This document shows, one piece after another, positions 44,389-53,469 of a DNA stretch of 64,000 nt. The translations under genes and the position numbers were made by a program. The notes beneath the pieces are model-generated. The model searched no databases and was not told the DNA's origin. It saw only the letters and a list, made by a program, of their open reading frames with translations. The number at the start of each line of letters is the position of its first letter. The stretch's first letter is position 1. Origin of the DNA: Pontibacter sp. G13 (GTDB lineage: Bacteria > Bacteroidota > Bacteroidia > J057); NCBI RefSeq assembly GCF_031851795.1, contig NZ_CP134698.1:1-64000 (forward strand). Reading direction: 5' to 3'.

Positions 44389-47300
44389 TCAATGCGTGAG
44401 ATGGTAATCGTAGCCCAAGCGGAAATCGCCATTGTCGTCGATCACATAGCGGATTCGTCCCAATTCGTCATATTGGTAATAGGTGCAGAATCCGTTGGCG
44501 TCAGTCACGGTGTGGACGAGGTTGCGCGCATCGTAGCTCAGGGAAGTAAGCTGCGCACCCTCTGGCATCCATCGGAGTTCGTCGATCAACGAGCCAGCTG
44601 GTCCTGAGATGGAGACTCCATTGTTCGATCCGGTCAGCTCCACGAGATAGGATCGGAAGGTCCAGCCCTGAGCGTCGGGTCCATCGACCGTGGGTGAGCC
44701 GATGATATTCCCTCCGGATATGGAGATACTCGGGGTTCCCAATTTGTGGTAGAATCCAAGCTGGTAGGTCCCGGGAGGCATAGTTCCGAGATCCAGCTGG
44801 AGGTTATTGCTCCACACATAGGCATATTCTCCTGCCCGGGCGTCCGTACTCAGCGTGGGCAAACTACCCGCTAGAGACAGGCACTCCCATCTGGCCTGAT
44901 CACATGCCGCTCGGTCCGAGGCGCTCCCCGCTCCCTGTACACATCCTGCCCAAGTGGTCCGGCAAGTAGGGAGATAGGTCACATCCCAATTCCCCAATAC
45001 CCATCCATCGAAGCCTGTGTAGGCCACCTCATCAGCCGAGGCACCTACCACCTTGCCGATGGGAAGTCGCTGTCCATACCCCCACAGGTAACTCTCGGAG
45101 GCCGTAAAGTCAGCTTGTTGCCCCAGTAGGTTCCCATGAAAGTCGAAAGCCTCATACAGCAATCGGGATTCGTAGAAGGAGGTATCCGGCAACAGGCCGA
45201 CCCCATTCACCGATCGGACGAATGAGGATTCATCGACGGGATCGGCCACGGAAAATGCAAGTACCTCTTGGGGAAGGATAGCTCCCTCAAGTCCAACTTC
45301 CGGCCAATAGCCATAGGCATGATACTCCCCACCTGCCAACTCCAATTGGCCGGAATTCCCGACCAGTCCCACCTTCTCAATGACGGGATTGAGCATATTG
45401 CGCGCCTGCATGGTGTCAATGACCGGGTTCTGTCCCGAAGCGAAATCCCCTGCCCGGAATTGCTCCTCGACCTGCTCCTCTCCATCGATCCCGACCATGA
45501 CCGTGCCGGTACGCTGATGGAGATCATTGTACAGATACCGGAAGGCCTGCGTATGCGCCGGAGAATTGCCCTCGCCATACCTCAGGACCTTCATGGAATC
45601 CAGCCGCATCCATCCGCTCTGTCGCTCGAATCGCTTGAATTCGTATTGACTGAGGTCGTACAAGCCCGCGGTCAATACCTCCTCCCACATATCCGCCAGC
45701 AAGCCGGGGATCGTATGTACCAGAACACCCGTGTGATAGTATTGGTCCACTTGTACGGTATCTCCGACCGCATTCAGGATATATTGGGCCTTCATATTGC
45801 CCCGTGCCCAGTCCATGCTGGTATTGGCCAAATAGGGATATTCCAGCAGTCCTCCATCGGCATAGTTCTGGCAGGAGATGAAGTCCGTCACGGTCTTTCC
45901 GCGGTCGTTGCCGTTTTCGTCCAATTTCCGTCTCGTGACCTGTCGATAGCCCACATGACTGCCTTGGGTCAATCCGATGGGGATCTGCGAATGTGTGGCC
46001 CGGGAGGTATAGCGACAATCCAATTCGTCCGAATCCAACTCGAATTCCCACAGATCGCAGGTGAGATGCCAGATATTGCGGCTGGGATAGCTGTATTTGA
46101 TAGGGGAAACCAATTCGCCCGAAGAGAGCGAATCTTCTAGGCGATACTCGAAGACTTCCCTGCCGACCGCTCCTCCCCAGCCATCATGGGTGGCGATTTC
46201 AGCCACTCGGAGTCCCCCTGCCATTCGTTCACGGGTAAATACCTGCTGGCCATTCTGGAGGACGGGCACCCGATACAGTAGACCGATCGAAGCCTCGTCT
46301 CCGGAGAAATGGTTCTCGGCCCGTAGCTCGTAGGAGCCGGGGCCCAATTTGATTCGGGGGGATAGGTTTTCCCATTCCTCCGCATCCCCAGAGGCTCGAT
46401 GTTCAAAGACAATTTTCCCTTTGGAATCATAGACGCCTGCAGCAGGTCGCCATTTGTGAGTGGGAAGACAGGCCTTTTTAAGCCGGATATGGACCTCGAC
46501 CCACTGGGAGTCCGCCAAGGAGAACCAAGTACTGACCACTTCCTTGTTTTTGAGGAGCCCATTGCAGGTGTAGGTTTCCTCCTTGCCAGCCTTGGCAGTC
46601 GCAGCCGATGCACTATGCTGGGCGTATTGGGGTTCCTTTAGCCACGTACTGCCGATCCAACTATAGTCATGGGGTTCGAAGGTAAACTCACTCCAGCCCC
46701 CCGTGGGAAACGTGATGCGCTTGAGCGTTCCGATCTTCATGTGCTGCTCGCTGGGCTCGCGATCTGCTCCGGGCAACATCATGCCCAGCTCTTCGACAAA
46801 CAGCTCCGGCATGAGGCTGGAGTTGGTATATTCTCCATTGAAAAAGCCCCAGTGATCCTGAGCCACCGAATTGCGGGGCGGGAGCCAGCCCTCTCCTGCG
46901 CCTTCCCGGTACTCCAGATAGGTGGCCGGTTGAGCCGTGGCCCATTGTCCATCTTGCACCCCCACTTGCCGCACACTGTCCAGTCTGAGGCGCTTGTTCA
47001 TGGTCGGATCGTCAGGGTCGGGATGGTCCGTCTGGAAATATCCATGAAACAGCTCAACGGATTCCACCCAGATGTCTCCGACATACCGGCGAACCTCTGC
47101 GAGGGCATGATCTCCAGGGAAGTCCGCCCGGCCCGCTCCGTAGATGAAATCTACCCATTGGCCTTGGGCGAGGATTCGATCTAGTCGCTTGCCCACCTGC
47201 ATCTCATTGACATTCCGGATATAGACTGAGTAATCTCCACAATAGGCAGTTTCCGTTGTCTGGGTGGCACTGCCGTCATTGGCTTGATCGGTACACTGGA

Positions 47301-48264
47301 CCGTTCCCTCATCTTCCGCCAGCAGGTGATGGTCATGGGCATAGAAGGTCTCGTTGATGACCGATGGGGATGGCGTGAAATCCTCATACTCGAACACCAG
47401 GCTATCGGTTCGATTGGCGGTCACCACCTTGGTCAAGTACCAAGCCGTAATCATATATCGCTTCATTCCGGGGACCGATCCTCCTCCGGAACCAGACGAG
47501 GGGGTAGCATCATAGGTGATCTGCCGGGAAGACACCTCCTCATATTCCCGGAATACATACCGAGTACCGTCCCCATCCACCAGTTCCCATGCGACGATAT
47601 CGTCATTGATGAATTCGGGGGAGAATTGAAGGACCTGATCGCCATTTCCGACATGGATCATCGTATCTCGGTCGAGGGAGAATGTGCCCGAATGTCCCAT
47701 GACATTGAAGGCAAATGCATCCGGCTGGCCATCCAGTACGCCTGTTGCCACCTGTCTGAGCAGCGAATTGTTGTACAAATTATAGGGCGCAGCCGTGGGG
47801 TTGGCCAAGTCCATATCGGGCGCTACGGACAAATAGCCAAATTCCATGTTGGAAGCTTCGTCCTTGGGGCCACGGACCGTACGCGTGATCGCACCTCCCG
47901 CAAGCAATGACCAGCCTAGGCCAATCCTCGATGCCATTTCCTCAACCCGAATTCCCCCACCATGGTAGCTGAGGGACATGGGGAGTTCCAGTTGCCGGGA
48001 AGTCATGGTGAACAAGGGAATGGATATGTCCGGAATCCCCGTATAGAGGTTCACGGGGATGTGTCCGTATTTTCCGAGTGAGGCAGCCTCGGGAGATGGG
48101 GCCACGAATCTCGATAATACCGGGGGGTCGATTTCGGCCGCGTTGTATTGAGCCTCGACCTTAGCGGTACCGGCCAGAAGCCATAAGATTCCCAATAGGA
48201 ATCGGCCATAGCCTTCCAACCACCGATCCTGACGGATGGGTGGAAAATCCTTTTTGGCGAACAT
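44389..48264 (-). CDS. RHS-family partner protein without core or tip
   Basis: This is a 1291-residue protein. After an N-terminal signal-like stretch (GRFLLGILWLLAGTAKVEAQ) comes the conserved segment VNLYTGIPDISIPLFTMTSR and LPMSLSYHGGGIRVEEMASR, typical of the first gene of Bacteroidota RHS pairs. A large shell-like middle region follows, and the protein ends in a single YD motif (YYQYDELGRIRYVIDDNGDF). It lacks the RHS core, the DPxG cleavage site and any tip. It lies 25 bp upstream of the RHS-M23 gene and is likely co-translated with it; the two may form one shell or carrier complex. Confidence 0.8.
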   Translation of the reverse strand: MFAKKDFPPIRQDRWLEGYGRFLLGILWLLAGTAKVEAQYNAAEIDPPVLSRFVAPSPEAASLGKYGHIPVNLYTGIPDISIPLFTMTSRQLELPMSLSYHGGGIRVEEMASRIGLGWSLLAGGAITRTVRGPKDEASNMEFGYLSVAPDMDLANPTAAPYNLYNNSLLRQVATGVLDGQPDAFAFNVMGHSGTFSLDRDTMIHVGNGDQVLQFSPEFINDDIVAWELVDGDGTRYVFREYEEVSSRQITYDATPSSGSGGGSVPGMKRYMITAWYLTKVVTANRTDSLVFEYEDFTPSPSVINETFYAHDHHLLAEDEGTVQCTDQANDGSATQTTETAYCGDYSVYIRNVNEMQVGKRLDRILAQGQWVDFIYGAGRADFPGDHALAEVRRYVGDIWVESVELFHGYFQTDHPDPDDPTMNKRLRLDSVRQVGVQDGQWATAQPATYLEYREGAGEGWLPPRNSVAQDHWGFFNGEYTNSSLMPELFVEELGMMLPGADREPSEQHMKIGTLKRITFPTGGWSEFTFEPHDYSWIGSTWLKEPQYAQHSASAATAKAGKEETYTCNGLLKNKEVVSTWFSLADSQWVEVHIRLKKACLPTHKWRPAAGVYDSKGKIVFEHRASGDAEEWENLSPRIKLGPGSYELRAENHFSGDEASIGLLYRVPVLQNGQQVFTRERMAGGLRVAEIATHDGWGGAVGREVFEYRLEDSLSSGELVSPIKYSYPSRNIWHLTCDLWEFELDSDELDCRYTSRATHSQIPIGLTQGSHVGYRQVTRRKLDENGNDRGKTVTDFISCQNYADGGLLEYPYLANTSMDWARGNMKAQYILNAVGDTVQVDQYYHTGVLVHTIPGLLADMWEEVLTAGLYDLSQYEFKRFERQSGWMRLDSMKVLRYGEGNSPAHTQAFRYLYNDLHQRTGTVMVGIDGEEQVEEQFRAGDFASGQNPVIDTMQARNMLNPVIEKVGLVGNSGQLELAGGEYHAYGYWPEVGLEGAILPQEVLAFSVADPVDESSFVRSVNGVGLLPDTSFYESRLLYEAFDFHGNLLGQQADFTASESYLWGYGQRLPIGKVVGASADEVAYTGFDGWVLGNWDVTYLPTCRTTWAGCVQGAGSASDRAACDQARWECLSLAGSLPTLSTDARAGEYAYVWSNNLQLDLGTMPPGTYQLGFYHKLGTPSISISGGNIIGSPTVDGPDAQGWTFRSYLVELTGSNNGVSISGPAGSLIDELRWMPEGAQLTSLSYDARNLVHTVTDANGFCTYYQYDELGRIRYVIDDNGDFRLGYDYHLTH

Positions 48265-48468
48265 GATATTTGATTAGATGAATCGTGGGAGACCCAGCTT
48301 GGTTCCCATCATGCCAGTCAACCTATCGCCTATCTACCTGAACTTCAAACACAAAGCAATTCATTTGCTCGACACGTTTATTTCATTCAAGTGTATAAAT
48401 TGTTATATTGAAATTACTCGCGCATAATTTGACTGAAATTTGCTCAAAATCTAACGCCAAAAAATCAC

Positions 48469-49854
48469 ATGGAAGGAAGAAATGTGTGGGAACTATTCCA
48501 GCTTCTCACAACCAAGGAGCGTAAGGATCTGGGGCCCTGGCTTCAGGCAATCCTGAATGGCAAGCAACGCGAAACCCTGGCATTGTACCGTGCCCTCTGC
48601 AGGACCCAACGGCCCCAGCGGCTATTCGCGGCCGTATTTCCCAATCGCAAGATGCCCAAGTATCCCCTGAAGGATTCGATGTTCCGGAGGGTCGAGTACC
48701 AACTGGCCAGTATGCTCGAGCGATATCTCAGCTGGATTCACCTGCAAAACCACGCTTCCCATGGCAACCTGTTCCTGATGCGCGAACTCAACCGCAGAAA
48801 TGCCCGGGGCCAATTCATGGCCAAGTACAATCGGTTTACACGGGATGAAGAGCGGTTTCCCACACGGGATGCCCATTATTACGAATACCTCTTCCAGCTC
48901 GAACGGGAGCTCCACTTCTGCATGCTCAAGGAGCATCGGAGGCCCAATCCGAGTAAGTTCAATGAGACGTTCAAGCTCTGGTCTCTTCACGAACAGATGT
49001 TCCACATATTGGCACACCTCTCCATGGACAAACCCCAGCAGCTTCCCCAAGCGGGCAGTCTTCCCCACTTGATCCATGAATCAGCCAGTCAGGTATGTCG
49101 TCAAGGCGATTATCCAATCCTCGAGATCTATTGTGTCATCTACCGAATGATCCTAGGGGCCGAAATTCCTTGGGAAACCCTCAAACCCCAGATTGCCAAA
49201 GTCATCCCCTTGGGCAGTCCTTCGACCGTCCGGGATATATTCACCCTGGTATTCAACTACTACATCCACGTTCACCTCGAAACTGAATCCGTCAGGGCCA
49301 AGCAGATCCTGCACGAGTTGTACAGATGGTCGATCGGAGCAGGCCTCCTTCTCTCGGATGGTATTCTCGCATGGGGCCATTTCAAGAACCTCCTGACGGT
49401 GGGACTTACCACGGGTCGTCAAACCAATCTGTGGGGCAATATGCATGGCCTCAAGGATCTATTGCCTGATTTTCAGCAAGAGGAAGCTTTTCGGTTTGGA
49501 CTGGCCAACTACTTCTTCCTCTTGGACGACCGCTCCTCGGCCGCACGCATGCTGAGTCGGAAATTCTCCCATGTCTACTACGAGGCTTCCAGCAGGCTCC
49601 TCATGCTCAAGATCCGGTTTTCCAATGGCCATAGAACCGAAATGGAGCCTGAGATCAGGTCTATGCGATTATTCCTCTATCGCCACCCAGAGCTCTCCCT
49701 GATCCATAGGAAATCCCTCATCAATGCATTGGTTTCCTTGGAATTGCTCATCAAATGCCGCCCCGGAACCTCCCGGGAAACGCTTGAGGTCAAACTTGCG
49801 GGAATTCGCCCGCTCATCAACCGTGAATGGTATCTGGATGTCATCCGGAAGTGA
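48469..49854 (+). CDS. Helical protein of unknown function
   Basis: The 461-residue protein starts MEGRNVWELFQLLTTKERKD and is almost wholly alpha-helical by composition, with a high Leu/Arg/His content and no signal peptide or membrane segment. The N-terminal helix pair resembles a family of Bacteroidota proteins of this size that open with a 'LF..L...E...F...' motif, but no function is known to me. It is divergent from the RHS pair across 204 bp. No catalytic residues can be named. Confidence 0.8.
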   Translation: MEGRNVWELFQLLTTKERKDLGPWLQAILNGKQRETLALYRALCRTQRPQRLFAAVFPNRKMPKYPLKDSMFRRVEYQLASMLERYLSWIHLQNHASHGNLFLMRELNRRNARGQFMAKYNRFTRDEERFPTRDAHYYEYLFQLERELHFCMLKEHRRPNPSKFNETFKLWSLHEQMFHILAHLSMDKPQQLPQAGSLPHLIHESASQVCRQGDYPILEIYCVIYRMILGAEIPWETLKPQIAKVIPLGSPSTVRDIFTLVFNYYIHVHLETESVRAKQILHELYRWSIGAGLLLSDGILAWGHFKNLLTVGLTTGRQTNLWGNMHGLKDLLPDFQQEEAFRFGLANYFFLLDDRSSAARMLSRKFSHVYYEASSRLLMLKIRFSNGHRTEMEPEIRSMRLFLYRHPELSLIHRKSLINALVSLELLIKCRPGTSRETLEVKLAGIRPLINREWYLDVIRK

Positions 49855-49877
49855 ACTCATCCAGCAGCCAGCAAAAA

Positions 49878-49900
49878 GGGACCACCCAACGGGCAGTCCC
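49878..49900 (-). terminator. Terminator of the small membrane-protein gene
   Basis: On the minus strand GGGAC..CCC-gtt-GGG..GTCCC forms a nested hairpin followed by TTTTTGC. It lies 41 bp after the stop at 49942. Confidence 0.65.
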
Positions 49901-49941
49901 ACAGCCAATTACAAGCATAAACAATTCATTTCGACGGTCGC

Positions 49942-50178
49942 CTAAAACGACCACCTTCCCCCTTTTTTCCTCCGGACCATCTCTCTGATTCCTTGGACCA
50001 CCACGATTGCCGTGATCAATGCCCAAGGAAGCAGGATATCTATGCCCGTAAAGGCGGGTACATCGTCCACCACGATTTGGGCTTCGGCCTGCAACGGAGA
50101 TCCCATCCACACGAGAAAGGCCATCGCATACGGGACGAACGGATAGATTCGGACGAACACCTTGTGTACTGGTAGCAT
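49942..50178 (-). CDS. Small membrane protein (78 residues)
   Basis: The ORF begins MLPVHKVFVRIYPFVPYAMA and has a signal-peptide-like N-terminus ending near PLQAEAQ. A second membrane helix follows (GIDILLPWALITAIVVVQGI), then a basic tail REMVRRKKGGRWSF. The arrangement and the dedicated terminator support a real gene. The region 50179-50440 upstream is AT-rich with no other gene. The function is unknown. Confidence 0.6.
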   Translation of the reverse strand: MLPVHKVFVRIYPFVPYAMAFLVWMGSPLQAEAQIVVDDVPAFTGIDILLPWALITAIVVVQGIREMVRRKKGGRWSF

Positions 50179-50445
50179 GAGCTTGTGATTTATTGGTTAA
50201 ACATGAGTGATTCAGCAGAATCGATTGAATAGGAAGTAAGTGTGTGATCATATACCCAAGGTGAAAAGGTCTTTTTTTCTATCCCAACATAAATTTTCGG
50301 CGTTGTTCCAAAAAATCACATTCACACATTGAAACTAACAACATTTTAACAACTGATAATCAGCAACTAATACAAGTCAAGTGTTGTAAATTTGTTCCAA
50401 AAATCGCCCTGTAAAAAATTTTCAACTAATTGACATAAAAACAGA

Positions 50446-50476
50446 AATCGGCCCATACGCGCTGTACAGGCCGATT
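50446..50476 (-). terminator. Terminator of the TonB receptor gene
   Basis: AATCGGCC pairs with GGCCGATT around a 15-base loop. On the minus strand TCTGTTTTTA follows, and on the plus strand GCATTTTTAT, so it may work in both directions. Confidence 0.7.
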
Positions 50477-50546
50477 GCATTTTTATACGAAAAACGAAAC
50501 AAAACGTGGTTTCGAAAAAGTTATCCACATTTCGCTCCAATCATGA

Positions 50547-52844
50547 TCAAAGATGGAGCTTGATTCCGGCATTTGCCACAAATCCGTCTGTCGGTGCCCA
50601 GATCTCCCTGAAGTTGGGCTGACTCGGGGTGCCACTCACAAAGTCCGACTCGAACCGGGATTGGCGCGTATCTGTGAAGTTCTCGAAATTGGCATATACG
50701 CCGAACCGCTTCCAGTTCTTCTCCATCATCAATCCCACGATCCAGAATGGCCGCGTCTCGGTGCCATCGGTGCGGAATTGCTGGCCCGTGTAGTAGGCTT
50801 CCAATCCGATCCGGACCTTCCCATGTACCTCATACATCAGCATGGAACCGATTTTGTGGGCGGGTGTCAACGGAATCTGAGATTCTGGTCCTCCCACATG
50901 TCCGGTCCCGGGATCGATGTCCCCATAATGCCGACGGGTGTTGAGGAAGGTATATCCGACATACAGATGGAAATCGCGATACCCCAGACGGACATTGGTT
51001 TCCGATCCCTGCGAATCAAAATGACCATCTGCCGTGCGGAACTCATAGAGCCCCGGAAAATCGGTGGACGATTCCAACAGCAATGGCTGGGCAATCCGGG
51101 TGTAGAAGAACAGCTGGTTGATCGAGAAGGAAATCTGATCGAAGATCGTCGTACGGTAATTGACATCCCAGTTTACCCCGGCAGATTGCTCGGCATCGAC
51201 CTCGGCCGGATTGGGTGGCAGCACATTCCGGAAACTCAGGGCCTCGGCATCTTGGATGAAAACCGTCGGGGTGGTATATCCCATCCCCCCTCCTAGGCGG
51301 GAAGTCCACTTGTCTCCCATCCGGAACAGCGCCGAAACACGTGGCAAGACAAACCATCCGTATTCATTCTGGCCATCGACCCGCAAGCCAGATTCGAGGG
51401 CAAACCAAGGCAACGGGTCCCAAGTATGCTGGCCAAATGCGCCCAAGGTCGTGTGCTGGTAGCTCCGGTCTAGATCGGCAAGAGCCTCTCCCTCTTCGAA
51501 CTGGTCTGTACGAACGTTCACTCCGACAATCCAGTCCGCCTTCTCCCCTTTACCCGACAGGCTCGCCTCGGAGAAGGTGGATACCTGATCGCCGCCAAAG
51601 CGATAGTTGGGAAGCTCGAGTGTCCGGGAAAACAGGTTGACGCTATTGCGGATATTGAGATGTAGCCGATCGCCCATTTCCTGATCCAGCTCGATCTGGG
51701 AGACGATGCGGTCAGATTGGTTGAGTTCTGTATAGGCATCTTCCCCAGCGGGAATCTCGCCCGTGAGCGCATCCATGTATCCCCCCTCGCGAGTCTCGGT
51801 ACTTCCGAAGACCCCGAAATTGATCTTGGTCCGCTCGGAAGGATACCAGAAGAGCCTTGGATTGACCGTGATCCGATTCACGCCGGGCAGGTCGGACCAA
51901 GCCGCTCCCCCATCACCGGCATCGTAGGGACGCTGATGGTTGTAAGCCCCGAGGAAGGTCATGCCCCACTTTCCCCATTTCTCCGAATAAAACGCACTGG
52001 CGTCCATGCCACCTGCCGTAGTTCCATTGAACATGAACTCCAGCTCCCGTTCATCCTCCGGCACCTTGCTCACGAGGTTGACGAGGCCGGCAATCGCTCC
52101 GCCGCCATACAAGGTAGACGAGCTACCCTTGATGACTTCCACCTGCCGCAAATCCAGCGGGAGGGTCTGCATCAAACTCAAGCCTCCGGAGAATCCGGCA
52201 TAGAGCGGGAATCCATCCTTGAGAAGCTGTGTATAGCGACCATCCAGGCCTTGGATACGGAATCCCGAAGTAGCGGAAGGACCCGAAGTCTGCTGCACGA
52301 TAATGCCCGTACTTTCACTCAACAGCATGGCAATGCTGGAAGGATCCATATTGACCTTCTCGCCGATCTCCTCGCCGGAAATGGCCTCTACCCGTGTCGG
52401 CACATCGTCGATGCTCCGGCTAGTTCGGGTAGCTGCGATCAAAACTTCCTCGTGGCCATGCCCATGACCGTGACCGTGTTCGTCATGATCATCATGTCCA
52501 TGGTGATCATGCTCGTCGTGGTGGTCGTCATGATGTCCCTCATGGCCAGCATGCTCCAATTCCACCCGAATCGCCGACGACAAGGGGAAGGTCAGGGTAT
52601 CTGTCCAATCGGCGAATCCGACCAGTTTCACTGCCACAATCTGCGCTCCCGCAGGAATGCCCGAGATCGTCACATGTCCGGCCTCATCCGTCATATCGCC
52701 CAAACTCAGGGCTGGCAAACTCACCGAAGCCCCGATCAGGGGTTGATGCTCGTCGTGATCGACGACTTCAAGTTCAAGCGTATGTTGAGCCCATCCGGAT
52801 GCAGGCAGCATCAGGACGATCAACATCAATTTCCAGATTTTCAT
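50547..52844 (-). CDS. TonB-dependent receptor with histidine-rich metal-binding segment
   Basis: This is a 765-residue protein. Signal peptide (MKIWKLMLIVLMLPASGWAQ); a carboxypeptidase-regulatory-like domain at about 22-98; a histidine/aspartate-rich stretch at about 100-135 (HDDHHDEHDHHGHDDHDEHG, then GHGHGHGHEE); a TonB plug (VPTRVEAISGEEIGEKVNMD, QGLDGRYTQLLKDGFPLYAG, KGSSSTLYGGGAIAGLVNLV); and a 22-strand-type barrel ending in a hydrophobic residue (FVANAGIKLHL). The His-rich run strongly suggests binding of Zn2+, Cu2+, Ni2+ or Co2+ before import. The ATG at 52844 gives the signal peptide. It is followed by its own terminator and preceded by the DUF6660-like gene. Confidence 0.9.
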   Translation of the reverse strand: MKIWKLMLIVLMLPASGWAQHTLELEVVDHDEHQPLIGASVSLPALSLGDMTDEAGHVTISGIPAGAQIVAVKLVGFADWTDTLTFPLSSAIRVELEHAGHEGHHDDHHDEHDHHGHDDHDEHGHGHGHGHEEVLIAATRTSRSIDDVPTRVEAISGEEIGEKVNMDPSSIAMLLSESTGIIVQQTSGPSATSGFRIQGLDGRYTQLLKDGFPLYAGFSGGLSLMQTLPLDLRQVEVIKGSSSTLYGGGAIAGLVNLVSKVPEDERELEFMFNGTTAGGMDASAFYSEKWGKWGMTFLGAYNHQRPYDAGDGGAAWSDLPGVNRITVNPRLFWYPSERTKINFGVFGSTETREGGYMDALTGEIPAGEDAYTELNQSDRIVSQIELDQEMGDRLHLNIRNSVNLFSRTLELPNYRFGGDQVSTFSEASLSGKGEKADWIVGVNVRTDQFEEGEALADLDRSYQHTTLGAFGQHTWDPLPWFALESGLRVDGQNEYGWFVLPRVSALFRMGDKWTSRLGGGMGYTTPTVFIQDAEALSFRNVLPPNPAEVDAEQSAGVNWDVNYRTTIFDQISFSINQLFFYTRIAQPLLLESSTDFPGLYEFRTADGHFDSQGSETNVRLGYRDFHLYVGYTFLNTRRHYGDIDPGTGHVGGPESQIPLTPAHKIGSMLMYEVHGKVRIGLEAYYTGQQFRTDGTETRPFWIVGLMMEKNWKRFGVYANFENFTDTRQSRFESDFVSGTPSQPNFREIWAPTDGFVANAGIKLHL

Positions 52845-53002
52845 GAATAGGTTTTGTTGTTGCGAACAAGTTTCAGGTTGTGTGAAATGGGATACCCCCC
52901 ATGACGATGAGCGGTACCGATGACCAGAACGGGATGTATATGACCAACTATGGCCCAAGCTGGGACATATCCAGATCAAACTCCGTCATGTGGGGAAATA
53001 GG

Positions 53003-53323
53003 TCAGGAATGGCAGGGGGGGTGCCAAATAGGAGGAGAAAATGCAGACGGGGCTCCTGGCTCCATTTCCGCGATCCTAGGCGGATCAATCTTGAGGAATG
53101 GAGGCAATTCCAGCCAGGTATAGCATACCTTGGGGCTGCAATCGCAGGTGCAGAAAGGGGAACAGGCTTCCGGATCTTCGGATTCTTCGTGGTCGTGCCC
53201 CTCGTGCTCGCACAACTCGAACCCGAAGAGCTCTGCCGTCTCTTCCATTCCGCAGTCATGCAGGCAAGGGCCGATCGCCAATAGCGCCACGTAGCATAGC
53301 CATATGAGTCTTCCCAAATGCAT
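53003..53323 (-). CDS. Small Cys/His-rich exported protein (DUF6660-like)
   Basis: This 106-residue protein starts at the ATG at 53323, with a hydrophobic leader (LGRLIWLCYVALLAIGPCLH). The sequence EHEGHDHEESEDPEACSPFC followed by TCDCS matches the Cys-rich centre of DUF6660 proteins, which lie next to TonB-dependent receptors in Bacteroidota heavy-metal loci. It is 159 bp upstream of the His-rich receptor on the same strand and is probably a periplasmic or surface metal-binding partner. The longer open frame to 53449 adds non-signal sequence. Confidence 0.75.
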   Translation of the reverse strand: MHLGRLIWLCYVALLAIGPCLHDCGMEETAELFGFELCEHEGHDHEESEDPEACSPFCTCDCSPKVCYTWLELPPFLKIDPPRIAEMEPGAPSAFSPPIWHPPCHS

Positions 53324-53469
53324 CGCTGCAAAAGTATGCCCTATGTTTTTCAAACACAAATTATATATTAGACGAATATTTCGCCAAAACGCAACGAAGA
53401 TGCAGGTGCAACGAAATGACAGGGGTGGATTCCTCGGTTCTCGTCGCATGCCCCCTAATTAACACGCCC

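Noticed and set aside
41655-44399. 914-codon open frame on the plus strand.
   Set aside because: It mirrors the GC-rich RHS core and reads as Arg/Pro/Gly-rich nonsense. The minus strand encodes a clear RHS protein.
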